Shown here piece after piece: positions 56,371 through 64,000 of a stretch of 64,000 nt of DNA (positions within the stretch are counted from its first letter, which is position 1; each line of letters begins with the position of its first letter). The position numbers and the translations under genes are program-made. This DNA is from Brachymonas wangyanguii (GTDB taxonomy: Bacteria > Pseudomonadota > Gammaproteobacteria > Burkholderiales > Burkholderiaceae_C): NCBI RefSeq assembly GCF_045055315.1, contig NZ_CP173677.1, forward strand, positions 1,364,001 to 1,428,000, written 5' to 3'. The notes below the pieces were generated by a model, which was not told the DNA's origin, searched no databases, and saw only the letters and a list, made by a program, of their open reading frames with translations.

Positions 56371-56841
56371 TCAGTCGGTGGCAATCACCGGCTGCATGTC
56401 CTTGGGCAGTTGCAGCGACTGTGCCTTGCGGCTGCCTACCGCCAGCTTGCGCACGTACTTGAAGGTACCGGTACCATGGGTGCACAGCTGACCCTTGGCA
56501 TCACGCACTGCGGCTTCGACAAAGGCCATGGTGGCCGTGCGATGCAGCACCTTGCCCTCGGCCACCAGCTCGCCCTGGGCCGGCCGCATGAAGCTTGATT
56601 TGAGCTCGATGGTGACCACGCCCATGCCGTCTTCCAGCGAACGTGCTGCCGTGGCCATGGCCACATCCAGCAGCGTCATGCAGACGCCGCCGTGCACCAC
56701 GTGGAAGGAGTTCAGGTGCTCCGGCAACGGCGTGTAGCCCACTTCCGAGTGCCCTTGTGCCGCCATGCGGATCTGCAGACCCAGGTGGTCGGCAAACGGT
56801 ACCAGCGGGATATTGACGCGTGGCGGCTGTGCTTCGCTCAT
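56371..56841 (-). CDS. PaaI-family hot-dog thioesterase
   Basis: 156 residues. The signature LNSFHVVHGGVCMTLLDVAM contains the catalytic Asn/His region of PaaI-type acyl-CoA thioesterases, and SSFMRPAQGELVAEGKVLHR is the usual second block. Substrate not known. The start at 56841 overlaps the stop of the Dabb gene by 4 bases, so they are coupled. Confidence 0.88.
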   Translation of the reverse strand: MSEAQPPRVNIPLVPFADHLGLQIRMAAQGHSEVGYTPLPEHLNSFHVVHGGVCMTLLDVAMATAARSLEDGMGVVTIELKSSFMRPAQGELVAEGKVLHRTATMAFVEAAVRDAKGQLCTHGTGTFKYVRKLAVGSRKAQSLQLPKDMQPVIATD

Positions 56842-57119
56842 GCAGCGTAGTCCAGCACGGTGCGGCTGGAGCACATCGGCTTGACCTGGGCCTTGACCGC
56901 CATGTGATCGGGATGATCCTGGTAGGCATCAAGTGTGGCCTTGTCCTCGAACACGGAGTACAGCACCACATCGCCATTGGCCTCCAGACCGTCGGTGCGC
57001 AGGCCCACTTCCAGCGTGATGATGCCGGGCACACAGTGGCGGCAGCTTTCCAGCAGCTCTTTCATGCGCGGGGCGTCGGCAGGGTTGTGCAGGGACCAGA
57101 TGACGATGTGCTTGATCAT
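56838..57119 (-). CDS. Dabb (stress-responsive alpha/beta barrel) protein
   Basis: 93 residues. MIKHIVIWSL at the N-terminus and YQDHPDHMAVK near the C-terminus are typical of the Dabb domain, a ferredoxin-like dimeric barrel. Bacterial members are mostly uncharacterised. It heads a two-gene unit with the PaaI thioesterase. Confidence 0.88.
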   Translation of the reverse strand: MIKHIVIWSLHNPADAPRMKELLESCRHCVPGIITLEVGLRTDGLEANGDVVLYSVFEDKATLDAYQDHPDHMAVKAQVKPMCSSRTVLDYAA

Positions 57120-57176
57120 GGTGATAGTTGTCGTGTGTTGCGGAAAACTGCCAGCTTACCGCAAATTCCGGCTCGC

Positions 57177-57530
57177 TCAGACGGTGGCCAGCCAGTACCA
57201 CGAGAGCAGGCCGAATGCCAGCACGCCAACCAGTGTGGGCATGGCGATGCCGCCGGCCAGCCGGCGCGCCAGCAGAATTGCGGCGATCGCCAGCAGCAGC
57301 CGGGCCAGTTGCCAGAGCGGTTCGCCCCAGGACCATTGCGGCCACAGTGCCGCCACCAGCAAGGCGCCAATCGCCGCCGGCCCGAGCGCCTGCAGCGCTC
57401 CCATCAGGCGTGGTGGCAATGTCCGCCCGCCCTGCTGGCTGCGCTGCAACCAGCGCATCGGCAGCAGGCGCAGCAGAAAGGTGCCGGCACCGCAGACCAG
57501 GATCACCCACCAGAGATCAGCGTGCGCCAT
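57177..57530 (-). CDS. azlD: AzlD-family branched-chain amino acid exporter subunit
   Basis: 117 residues with three to four helices. WWVILVCGAGTFLLRLLPM and LGPAAIGALLVAAL fit AzlD, the small partner of AzlC. Together they export branched-chain amino acids and analogues such as azaleucine. It overlaps the azlC end by 14 bases. Confidence 0.88.
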   Translation of the reverse strand: MAHADLWWVILVCGAGTFLLRLLPMRWLQRSQQGGRTLPPRLMGALQALGPAAIGALLVAALWPQWSWGEPLWQLARLLLAIAAILLARRLAGGIAMPTLVGVLAFGLLSWYWLATV

Positions 57531-58236
57531 GTGCCCTCCCGGTGTACAGCGCGCCCAGCAAGGCTCCGGCAGCCAGCCCGCCCAGCATGGCGTAGTGCGC
57601 AGGCAGCAGCCACAGCAGCAGCGCAGTGCTGAGCATGGCGCCCAATGTCACCTGCAGCCGTGCATGGCGGAACATTTCCAGCAGCAAGGCCATGAACAGC
57701 GAGGGCAGCACGAAATCCAGCGTCTGGTTCAGCCAGGCCGACTGTTGCCCCAGCTGCTGGCCCAGCAGTGCCCCGAGAACGGTGCCGCCAACCCAGGAGG
57801 TATACGCGCCCAGCTGCATGCCCAGATACCAGCCCTGCCGATCGGCTGGCGCCATGCTGCCCAGCCGGCTGACCGAAGCGGCGTAGACCTCGTCGGTCAG
57901 CCAGAAGGCCAGCAGCGGTGCCGGCAGCAGCGGCGCGCCCTGCCCCAGCTTGTCCAGAATCGAGGGGCCATAAAACAGGTGGCGCACATTCATCAGCAAA
58001 ATCGTGCCGATGATGCTGAACGGCCCGGCACCGGCAGCCGCCAGCGCCACCAGCACGAACTGTGCCGCGCCGGCATACACCACGACCGAGGTCATGATCG
58101 CCAGCAGCGGCGAAAAGCCAGCCTGAATCGCCATCAGGCCAAAGGAAAACGCCACCGGAAAATAGCCCAGCGCAATCGACAGGCTGTGCGTCAGCCCCTG
58201 CACCACCGCAGGTCGCGTGATGGCCGGTGTGCTCAT
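57517..58236 (-). CDS. azlC: AzlC-family branched-chain amino acid exporter
   Basis: 239 residues with about six helices. ALGYFPVAFSFGLMAIQAGF and VYAGAAQFVLVALAAAGAGP are diagnostic AzlC stretches. It forms the export channel with AzlD. It overlaps dusA by 4 bases upstream and azlD by 14 bases downstream, so all three are co-translated. Confidence 0.92.
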   Translation of the reverse strand: MSTPAITRPAVVQGLTHSLSIALGYFPVAFSFGLMAIQAGFSPLLAIMTSVVVYAGAAQFVLVALAAAGAGPFSIIGTILLMNVRHLFYGPSILDKLGQGAPLLPAPLLAFWLTDEVYAASVSRLGSMAPADRQGWYLGMQLGAYTSWVGGTVLGALLGQQLGQQSAWLNQTLDFVLPSLFMALLLEMFRHARLQVTLGAMLSTALLLWLLPAHYAMLGGLAAGALLGALYTGRAHGAR

Positions 58237-59243
58237 GCGTCGGTGACGGGCAGCTGGTCAGCCGCCAGCGCCTGCTGCGCCAGCCGGTAGACCTCACGAG
58301 CGGGCTCGTTCTTCAGGCGGTGATCGCTCCAGACCTGGCGCCAGCGGCGCGCACCGCGCTGGCCATGGCGCAGGCCCAGCATGCAACGTGCCACGGCATA
58401 CCACCAGGTATCGTGCTGCTGCGCCTCGCGCTCCATGTATTCGACCATGGCCAGTTCCACCGCATCGCGATCCACGCGCGGGCTCAGGTCCTCGCTGCCT
58501 TCCATCAGCGCATCCCACTGGGTCAGGCTCCAGGGGTTGTGCCAGGCCTCGCGGCCAATCATCACGCCATCCAGATGCTGCCAGTGTTCACGGATCTGCT
58601 CCGCCGTGGCAATACCACCATTGACGCTGATATGCAGATCAGGGAAATCACGTTTGAGCTGGTAGGCGACGTCATAACGCAGCGGCGGGATTTCGCGGTT
58701 TTCCTTCGGGCTCAGGCCCTTGAGCCAGGCATTGCGTGCATGCACGATGAACACCTGGCAGCCGGCATCGGCCAGCGTGCCGACGAAATCGCGCACCATG
58801 GCATAGCTTTCGTCCTTGTCCAGGCCGATGCGGTGCTTGACCGTGACCGGCACGCGCGTGACGGCATCCTGCATCGCCTTGATGCAGTCGGCCACGCGCA
58901 CCGGTTCGCGCATCAGGCAGGCCCCAAAAGCGCCCTGTTGCACACGGTCGCTTGGGCAGCCGCAGTTCAGGTTGATCTCGTCATAGCCCCATTGCTCGCC
59001 GGCCCGGGCGCTGCCCGCCAGCATGGCCGGATCGCTGCCACCCAGTTGCAGCGCCACCGGATGCTCTTCGGCGTTGTAGCGCAGGTGGCTTTCGGCCGCA
59101 CCGCGCATGATGGCGCCCATATTGATCATCTCGGTATACAGCAAGGCGCGTCGGCTCAGCAGCCGCCAGAAAAAGCGGGCATGCCGATCCGAGACATCCA
59201 ACAAGGGGGCCGTGGCCAGGCGCGGGCGCTCAGACAGCTGCAT
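58233..59243 (-). CDS. dusA: tRNA-dihydrouridine synthase A
   Basis: 336 residues, an FMN enzyme reducing uridines 20 and 20a in the tRNA D loop. The catalytic Cys is in NLNCGCPSD. KGLSPKENREIPPL distinguishes DusA from DusB and DusC. The N-terminus RPRLATAPLLDVSDRHARFF is as expected. It begins a dusA-azlC-azlD overlap chain and lies 3 bases after the sodium symporter gene. Confidence 0.93.
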   Translation of the reverse strand: MQLSERPRLATAPLLDVSDRHARFFWRLLSRRALLYTEMINMGAIMRGAAESHLRYNAEEHPVALQLGGSDPAMLAGSARAGEQWGYDEINLNCGCPSDRVQQGAFGACLMREPVRVADCIKAMQDAVTRVPVTVKHRIGLDKDESYAMVRDFVGTLADAGCQVFIVHARNAWLKGLSPKENREIPPLRYDVAYQLKRDFPDLHISVNGGIATAEQIREHWQHLDGVMIGREAWHNPWSLTQWDALMEGSEDLSPRVDRDAVELAMVEYMEREAQQHDTWWYAVARCMLGLRHGQRGARRWRQVWSDHRLKNEPAREVYRLAQQALAADQLPVTDA

Positions 59244-59246
59244 GCA

Positions 59247-60602
59247 TCAACCCAGCAACATGCTGATAAACACCGCAATCACTGCCAGCGGTGCGACAAA
59301 GCGGCTCACCAGGCTCCAGATCAGGTAGGCCGTGCCTTCCAGGCCCAGCTCCTGGCGGATCTTTTCCTGGTTCATGAACCAGCCGGCAAAAATGATGATG
59401 CCCAAGCCGGTCAGCGGCAGCATGAACTTGCTGGTCAGCTTGTCCAGGAAATCGAAAATATTGTTGCCCAGGATCTGGATCTCGCTCCAGTGGTTGAAGG
59501 ACAGCAGCGACGCCACGCCCAGCAGCCAGATCACCACACCGGCGGTGACGGCGGCGCTCTTGCGGCCCAGCGAGGTGCGCTCTTCCACCAGCGCCACCAC
59601 CGGCTCCAGCAGCGACATCGAAGACGTCAGCGCAGCAAAGCTCAGCAGGACGAAGAACAGTGCGCCCAGCACGGTGCCGCCCGTCATGTTGCCGAAGGCG
59701 ATCGGCAGCGTCACGAAGATCAGGCCGGGGCCGGAGCTGGGCTCCAGGTTGTGCGCAAACACCAGCGGGAAGATCGCCATGCCGGCCATCAGGGCAATCG
59801 TGGTGTCGAGGATCACCACGGTGCGTGCCGTGCTCAGCAGGTTCACTTCCTTGCCCAGATAGGCACCGTAGGCCGTCATGATGCCCATGCCGAGCGACAG
59901 CGTGAAGAAGGCGTGTCCCAGCGCTGCCAGCACCACCTGGCCGTTGATGGCGCTCCAGTCCGGCGTGAACAGGAAGGCGGCCGCGCGGCCGAAGGAGTCC
60001 GTGGCCACGGCAGCGTAGCCGACCAGGATCAGCAGCACCAGCGCCAGGCCCGGCATCATGATGCGCGAGGCGCGCTCCAGGCCGGTGGTGACGCCCATGG
60101 CAACGATCCAGACGGTCAGGCCCATGAACACGGTATGCCAGAGCATCAGGCTGCCAGCATTGGCCAGAAAGCCCTCGAAGACGGCACCGGTTTCCTTGCC
60201 GGTCATGCCCTGGAAGGTGCCGGAGCCGGTCAGGAACAGGTAATCCAGCGCCCAGCCGCCAATCACGCTGTAGAAGGACAGGATTAGGAAGGCACCCAGA
60301 ATTCCGACAAAGCCCAGTACTTTCCAGGCCGGCGAGCGGCCTTCCTGGCGTGCGACGAACTCCATCGCCTGGATCGGGTTCTGCTGGGCACGACGGCCAA
60401 TCAGCCATTCCATGATCAGGATTGGCACGCCGATCAGCGTGATGCACAGCAGATAGGTCAGCACAAAGGCCGAGCCGCCGCTGACGCCGGTCATATAGGG
60501 AAATTTCCAGATATTGCCCAGACCCACGGCGGAGCCAGTGGCGGCAAGAATGAAGCCAAATCGGGAGCTCCACTGGCCGTGGGATGCTTTGGTCGTGTTC
60601 AT
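59247..60602 (-). CDS. Sodium-dependent transporter, NSS (SNF) family
   Basis: 451 residues with about 11-12 helices, as in bacterial LeuT-type proteins. WSSRFGFILAATGSAVGLGN and IWKFPY in the first helix are the family signature, including the unwound sodium/substrate site. It imports an amino acid or related compound with sodium. It is the first gene of the symporter-dusA-azlC-azlD unit; the combination with an amino-acid exporter may be incidental. Confidence 0.92.
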   Translation of the reverse strand: MNTTKASHGQWSSRFGFILAATGSAVGLGNIWKFPYMTGVSGGSAFVLTYLLCITLIGVPILIMEWLIGRRAQQNPIQAMEFVARQEGRSPAWKVLGFVGILGAFLILSFYSVIGGWALDYLFLTGSGTFQGMTGKETGAVFEGFLANAGSLMLWHTVFMGLTVWIVAMGVTTGLERASRIMMPGLALVLLILVGYAAVATDSFGRAAAFLFTPDWSAINGQVVLAALGHAFFTLSLGMGIMTAYGAYLGKEVNLLSTARTVVILDTTIALMAGMAIFPLVFAHNLEPSSGPGLIFVTLPIAFGNMTGGTVLGALFFVLLSFAALTSSMSLLEPVVALVEERTSLGRKSAAVTAGVVIWLLGVASLLSFNHWSEIQILGNNIFDFLDKLTSKFMLPLTGLGIIIFAGWFMNQEKIRQELGLEGTAYLIWSLVSRFVAPLAVIAVFISMLLG

Positions 60603-60741
60603 GGCGTTCCTTGTTCGGTCACGCCGGAAGATCGCTCAGGCCAGCGTGAATCATCGGAGAACTCGTGTGCGGGCACCGGGTGCCGCTGCAACGAAGTGTA
60701 AAGTAGCCGATTCTAGCCGAGGCGGCCGCGCACAAGCGTTT

Positions 60742-61266
60742 TCAGGGCTTGCGCGCAGGCAGGTAGGCGCGCATCATCCACACCGCGTCCGGGCCGAAGC
60801 TGCCGACATCCGGCCCCGGTGCCGGCGCAAAGCCAAAGCGGCGCCAGTAGTTGTCGGCGCCCTGTACCGCCACCAGCGCGGCCTGCGGCCAGTCACAGGA
60901 GGCACCCTGGTTCAGCACCTGCTGCATCAGGCGATTCGCCAGGCCGCTGCCGTGGTGCCGCGGCGCCACCGCGATATCGTGCACGTACAGGCAATCGGCC
61001 TGCTGTGGCGATACCAGGCGCGTGTGGTTCCACATCGGCACTTGCTTGCTGGACCAGGGCACGGCAATGGCATAGCCGCACAGCTCATTTGGCGCATCTG
61101 CCAGCGCCGCCGCCCAGCTCAGCGGATGACCGGGCGGGCCGGCATCGAGCTTGCCTTGCAGCACATGCGCCTGCTCCACCAGGAACGGCGCATACGCTTT
61201 TTCCTGCACCGCGAGGATGGCATCGATAGACCATTGCTGCAGGGGACGAAGCACGTAAGGAGGCAT
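60742..61266 (-). CDS. GNAT-family N-acetyltransferase
   Basis: 174 residues. The acetyl-CoA binding motif is VAPRHHGSGLANRLMQQVL and the C-terminal NYWRRFGFAPAPG is the usual GNAT end. Substrate unknown. The start is uncertain: the ATG at 61266 begins the domain, but neither it nor the ATG at 61308 has a clear ribosome site. Divergent from the LD-carboxypeptidase gene. Confidence 0.8.
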   Translation of the reverse strand: MPPYVLRPLQQWSIDAILAVQEKAYAPFLVEQAHVLQGKLDAGPPGHPLSWAAALADAPNELCGYAIAVPWSSKQVPMWNHTRLVSPQQADCLYVHDIAVAPRHHGSGLANRLMQQVLNQGASCDWPQAALVAVQGADNYWRRFGFAPAPGPDVGSFGPDAVWMMRAYLPARKP

Positions 61267-61404
61267 GGAAACAAGAAGGACGACAGGACAAGTGACGCTA
61301 GCATGCATGTAGCGTCATATTTAGCATGATAGTCGATAGGTATTGTGTCAGAACCGTGATGCGCCCTGTCTTGCCAGAGCGGGAATTACAGGGAAAATGC
61401 GTAC

Positions 61405-62526
61405 ATGTTCATGTCTGGATCACCATTTACCCGCCGCAGCCTGTTGCAGGCCGGCACGGCTGCGACTGCCGGCATCTGGCTGCCGGCCTGTGCCGCACAG
61501 ACGCCGCTGGCACGACACCCGGATGCCCCCCGGCTGCGCCTGGTCGCCCCATCCGGCTACCTGCCCAATCCGGAACGCATCGACATCGGCCTGCAACGCC
61601 TGCAGCGTGCCGGTTTTGCGCTGGAAAACACGGTGGCACTCGGCCGGCGCCATCAGCGCTTTGCCGGTACCGATGCCGAACGCGCGGCCGACCTGCAGGA
61701 GGTGGCCAGTGGCCGTGTCGCAGCACCGCAGGTGCTGCTGGGTGCCCGTGGTGGCTATGGCGCGATCCGGCTGTTGCCGCTGATCGACTGGGCGTCCCTG
61801 GGCAGCCGCATGCGCGAAGCCGGTACGCTGTTCCTGGGTTACAGCGATGTCTGCGCGTTGCAGCTAGCGCTGTTGGCGCAGGGCCGTACCGGCAGCTTTG
61901 CCGGACCGATGTTCTACAGCGAGTTTGGCAGCCCCTGGCCGAGCAGCTTTGCGCTGCAGCAATTTGTGCAGACCGTGACCAGCACGCACCAGACCATCGA
62001 GGTGGCGCAGCCGACGCCGCGTGCGCTGGATCTGGAAGGCGTATTCTGGGGCGGCAACCTGTCGGTGCTGGCCGCACTGGCCGGCAGCCCGTGGATGCCG
62101 CGGGTGCCGGGCGGTATCCTGTTCATCGAGGATGTGGGTGAACAGCCCTACCGGCTGGAGCGCATGCTGCAGACGCTGCAGCTGTCCGGCGTGCTCAAGC
62201 AGCAGCAGGCAATCGTGCTGGGCACCTTCCGCCTGCGAGACGAGGAAGACGGCTACGACGCCAGCTACGATTTCAACAGCGTGATCGGCGTGCTGCGGCA
62301 AATCACCGGCCTGCCGGTGCTGACCGGCTTTCCGTTTGGCCATATCCGCGACAAGGTGACCATGCCGCTCGGCTACCGGGCGCGACTGCAGACCACGGCG
62401 CAGGGCTACCGGCTGCGCTTCTCCGGCTACCCGCGGCTGGATGCGCGCCATCTGCAACTGCAGACGCTGACGGATCCGGTGGCTGTTGCACCTGCTAGCA
62501 CTTCTGTGGATGAGGATAGTGCCTGA
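61405..62526 (+). CDS. Exported LD-carboxypeptidase (peptidase S66, LdcA-like)
   Basis: 373 residues. It removes the terminal D-Ala from murein tetrapeptides during recycling. The catalytic Ser is in LGYSDVCAL, with Glu in LFIEDVGEQPYRLERML and His in GFPFGHIRDK. Unusually it has a twin-arginine signal (FTRRSLLQAG) ending LPAC, a lipobox-like site, so it may be a Tat-exported lipoprotein; typical LdcA is cytoplasmic. The start could also be 61411. Confidence 0.88.
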   Translation: MFMSGSPFTRRSLLQAGTAATAGIWLPACAAQTPLARHPDAPRLRLVAPSGYLPNPERIDIGLQRLQRAGFALENTVALGRRHQRFAGTDAERAADLQEVASGRVAAPQVLLGARGGYGAIRLLPLIDWASLGSRMREAGTLFLGYSDVCALQLALLAQGRTGSFAGPMFYSEFGSPWPSSFALQQFVQTVTSTHQTIEVAQPTPRALDLEGVFWGGNLSVLAALAGSPWMPRVPGGILFIEDVGEQPYRLERMLQTLQLSGVLKQQQAIVLGTFRLRDEEDGYDASYDFNSVIGVLRQITGLPVLTGFPFGHIRDKVTMPLGYRARLQTTAQGYRLRFSGYPRLDARHLQLQTLTDPVAVAPASTSVDEDSA

Positions 62527-62611
62527 GCAGACTACTGGCGGCGGTGAAGTCCCTACAATTCCTGTTGATGGCAGCTGTCAGCTGCCTGACTGATTTTTAC
62601 CTGCCTGAACC

Positions 62612-63292
62612 ATGGACGACGATTCCCAGACCTCCCCTGCCCCTGCAACCGCGAAGAAATCGCACCTGCTGCGCCATATCCTGACCGGCTTTTTTGCCAT
62701 TGCCCCGCTGTACGTCACCTGGTGGGTCTTCCAGTTCATGTTCGGCCTGCTGGCGAATGCCGGCAAGCCACTGGTCAGTGCCGCCGCCAGCCTGATCGAA
62801 CCGATCTCGGCTACCGCCTCGCAATGGCTGTTGGCGACCGAGTTCCAGAACCTGATGGCAGTGCTGCTGACCCTGCTGACGCTGTACATCATCGGCCTGC
62901 TGGCGACGCAGGTGATCGGCCGCCAGCTGATCAAGTGGATGGAAGACCTGATGATCCGCCTGCCCGGCGTGCAGATCATCTACAAGGCGACCAAGCGCTT
63001 CATCGAGACGCTGAGCAATCCCTCGGTCAAGGGCCAGCGCGTGGTGCTGATCAACTTCCCGTCTTCGGAGATGAAGGCCGTGGGCCTGGTGACGCGCGTA
63101 TTGACCGATGCCGACAGCGGCAAGGAACTGGCCGCCGTCTATGTGCCGACCTCACCCAACCCGACCTCGGGCTATATCGAGATCGTGCCAATGGAAGATG
63201 TGGTGCCGACTGACTGGACCTTCGAGGAAGCGATGAACTTTGTCATGACCGGCGGTGCGAACTCGCCGGATACGGTGAAGTTCCGGCATTGA
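62612..63292 (+). CDS. DUF502 membrane protein
   Basis: 226 residues. Two helices (about 25-48 and 70-95) are followed by a soluble domain. LRHILTGFFAIAPLYVTWWV, LPGVQIIYKATKRFIETLS and VPTSPNPTSGYIEIVP are DUF502 hallmarks. Function is unknown; the family is widespread in proteobacteria and is distantly plant COV1-like. A strong terminator follows. Confidence 0.9.
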   Translation: MDDDSQTSPAPATAKKSHLLRHILTGFFAIAPLYVTWWVFQFMFGLLANAGKPLVSAAASLIEPISATASQWLLATEFQNLMAVLLTLLTLYIIGLLATQVIGRQLIKWMEDLMIRLPGVQIIYKATKRFIETLSNPSVKGQRVVLINFPSSEMKAVGLVTRVLTDADSGKELAAVYVPTSPNPTSGYIEIVPMEDVVPTDWTFEEAMNFVMTGGANSPDTVKFRH

Positions 63293-63315
63293 GCCGGGGC
63301 ATCCCCTAAAACAGG

Positions 63316-63355
63316 ACGGGCCTGCAGGATATAACCTGCAGGCCCGTTGGCTTTT
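63316..63355. terminator. Intrinsic terminator between the DUF502 gene and purL
   Basis: ACGGGCCTGCAGG (63316-63328) pairs perfectly with CCTGCAGGCCCGT (63335-63347). A TTTT run follows on the plus strand after TGGC, and another lies on the minus strand, so it can serve both converging genes. Confidence 0.75.
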
Positions 63356-63374
63356 CAGCGTCAGCTGCTGTGGA

Positions 63375-64000
63375 TCAGCCGACCCACTTGCGGGCATTCA
63401 CCCACAGCTGCATCCATGGGCTGAAGCCGGTCTTGTCACCTGCCAGCGCCGGGTCGATCCAGCTCATCTGCAGCGGACGGAACACGCGCTCCGGGTGCGG
63501 CATCATGGCGGTGAAACGGCCATCGGCGGTGGTGACGGCGGTCAGGCCGCCCGGGCTGCCGTTCGGGTTGAACGGGTAGGTTTCGGTCGGCTGGCCATGG
63601 TTGTCCACGTAGCGCATTGCCTTGTGCACCTGGGCGTGATCGCCCTGCACCGCGAAGTTGGCAAAGCCCTCGCCGTGCGCCACGGCGATCGGCAGGCGGC
63701 TGCCGGCCATGCCCTGCAGGAAGATGCTGGGCGAATCCAGCACCTCGACCATGCTGTAGCGCGCCTCGAAGCGGGCGCTCTGGTTGTGCGTGAAGCGCGG
63801 CCAGTGCTCGGCACCGGGGATCATGCTGGCCAGTTCGGCAAACATCTGGCAACCGTTGCAGACGCCCAGCGCGAAGGTGTCATTGCGCGCAAAGAATGCG
63901 GCAAAAGCGTCACGCAGCACCGGGTTGAAGGTGATGCTGCGCGCCCAGCCCACGCCGGCACCCAGGGTGTCGCCGTAGCTGAAGCCGCCGCAGGCGACCA
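63375..64000 (-). CDS. purL: Phosphoribosylformylglycinamidine synthase, C-terminal part
   Basis: The last 208 codons of the large single-chain PurL; the rest is beyond the right edge. This is the glutaminase domain: LGVCNGCQMF holds the nucleophile Cys, and MMPHPERVFRP holds the His and Glu. The visible 5' end reads VACGGFSYGDTLGAG. The enzyme converts FGAR to FGAM in purine synthesis using glutamine. Confidence 0.96.
   Translation of the reverse strand, partial: VACGGFSYGDTLGAGVGWARSITFNPVLRDAFAAFFARNDTFALGVCNGCQMFAELASMIPGAEHWPRFTHNQSARFEARYSMVEVLDSPSIFLQGMAGSRLPIAVAHGEGFANFAVQGDHAQVHKAMRYVDNHGQPTETYPFNPNGSPGGLTAVTTADGRFTAMMPHPERVFRPLQMSWIDPALAGDKTGFSPWMQLWVNARKWVG

Overview
The window looks like chromosome of a high-GC betaproteobacterium, most likely Burkholderiales. 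I infer this from the GC-rich codon use, a BPSS1780-type membrane protein, the thrB/DUF2782/polA neighbourhood and the TRAP and MHS carriers. No species call is possible from the sequence alone. Most of the window is dense core metabolism. There are three clearly accessory patches: a single-chain MmeI-type restriction-modification gene near 24-27 kb, a pair of 135-bp structured repeats near 28 kb, and a complete Tn3-family transposon at 44012-50234.

Layout. 0-4.7 kb: an operon on the minus strand (MHS-family carrier, MaoC/HTD2-like hydratase, acyl-CoA dehydrogenase, class III CoA transferase cut by the window edge) with a divergent LysR regulator; it reads as uptake and CoA-dependent breakdown of a small carboxylic acid. 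4.7-5.8 kb: tRNA-Gly(GCC) and tRNA-Cys(GCA), each with a terminator, then two small genes. 5.8-9.2 kb: a nucleoside-recognition membrane protein, an L,D-transpeptidase and a Tat-exported DUF882 protein. 9.2-14.4 kb: an almost complete molybdenum cofactor cluster (moaC, mobB, moaD, moaE, mobA, moeA, mog, moaA). 14.4-19.6 kb: rluA, a GNAT enzyme, rpsP-rimM-trmD without the usual rplS, a BPSS1780-like protein, thrB and a DUF2782 lipoprotein. 19.7-23.5 kb: polA and an exported dienelactone-hydrolase-like protein.

23.5-28.4 kb: a basic membrane protein, the MmeI-like enzyme, sseA, and two structured repeats immediately 5' of sseA. 28.4-34 kb: an EamA permease, a Rieske oxygenase, and xseB-ispA-dxs (start of isoprenoid synthesis). 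34-38 kb: a TRAP transporter whose binding-protein gene faces its two permease genes. 38-43.7 kb: an ankyrin protein and the mltG-tmk-holB-tatD operon, with ygfZ divergent.

43.7-52.1 kb: a hipB-hipA-grpB operon whose grpB gene is split by the transposon. The element has 38-bp terminal inverted repeats and a 5-bp target duplication (TTCAT), and it carries tnpR, three overlapping unknown genes, a cupin gene, a HepT/MntA toxin-antitoxin pair and tnpA. The target duplication lets the original 168-codon grpB frame be rebuilt exactly. The HipA beside it has lost several kinase motif residues.

52.2-64 kb: a DUF4442 thioesterase-like protein, a DsrE protein, tex, a two-helix membrane protein, PaaI and Dabb proteins, azlC-azlD, dusA, an NSS sodium symporter, a GNAT enzyme, an exported LD-carboxypeptidase, a DUF502 protein, and the 3' end of purL.
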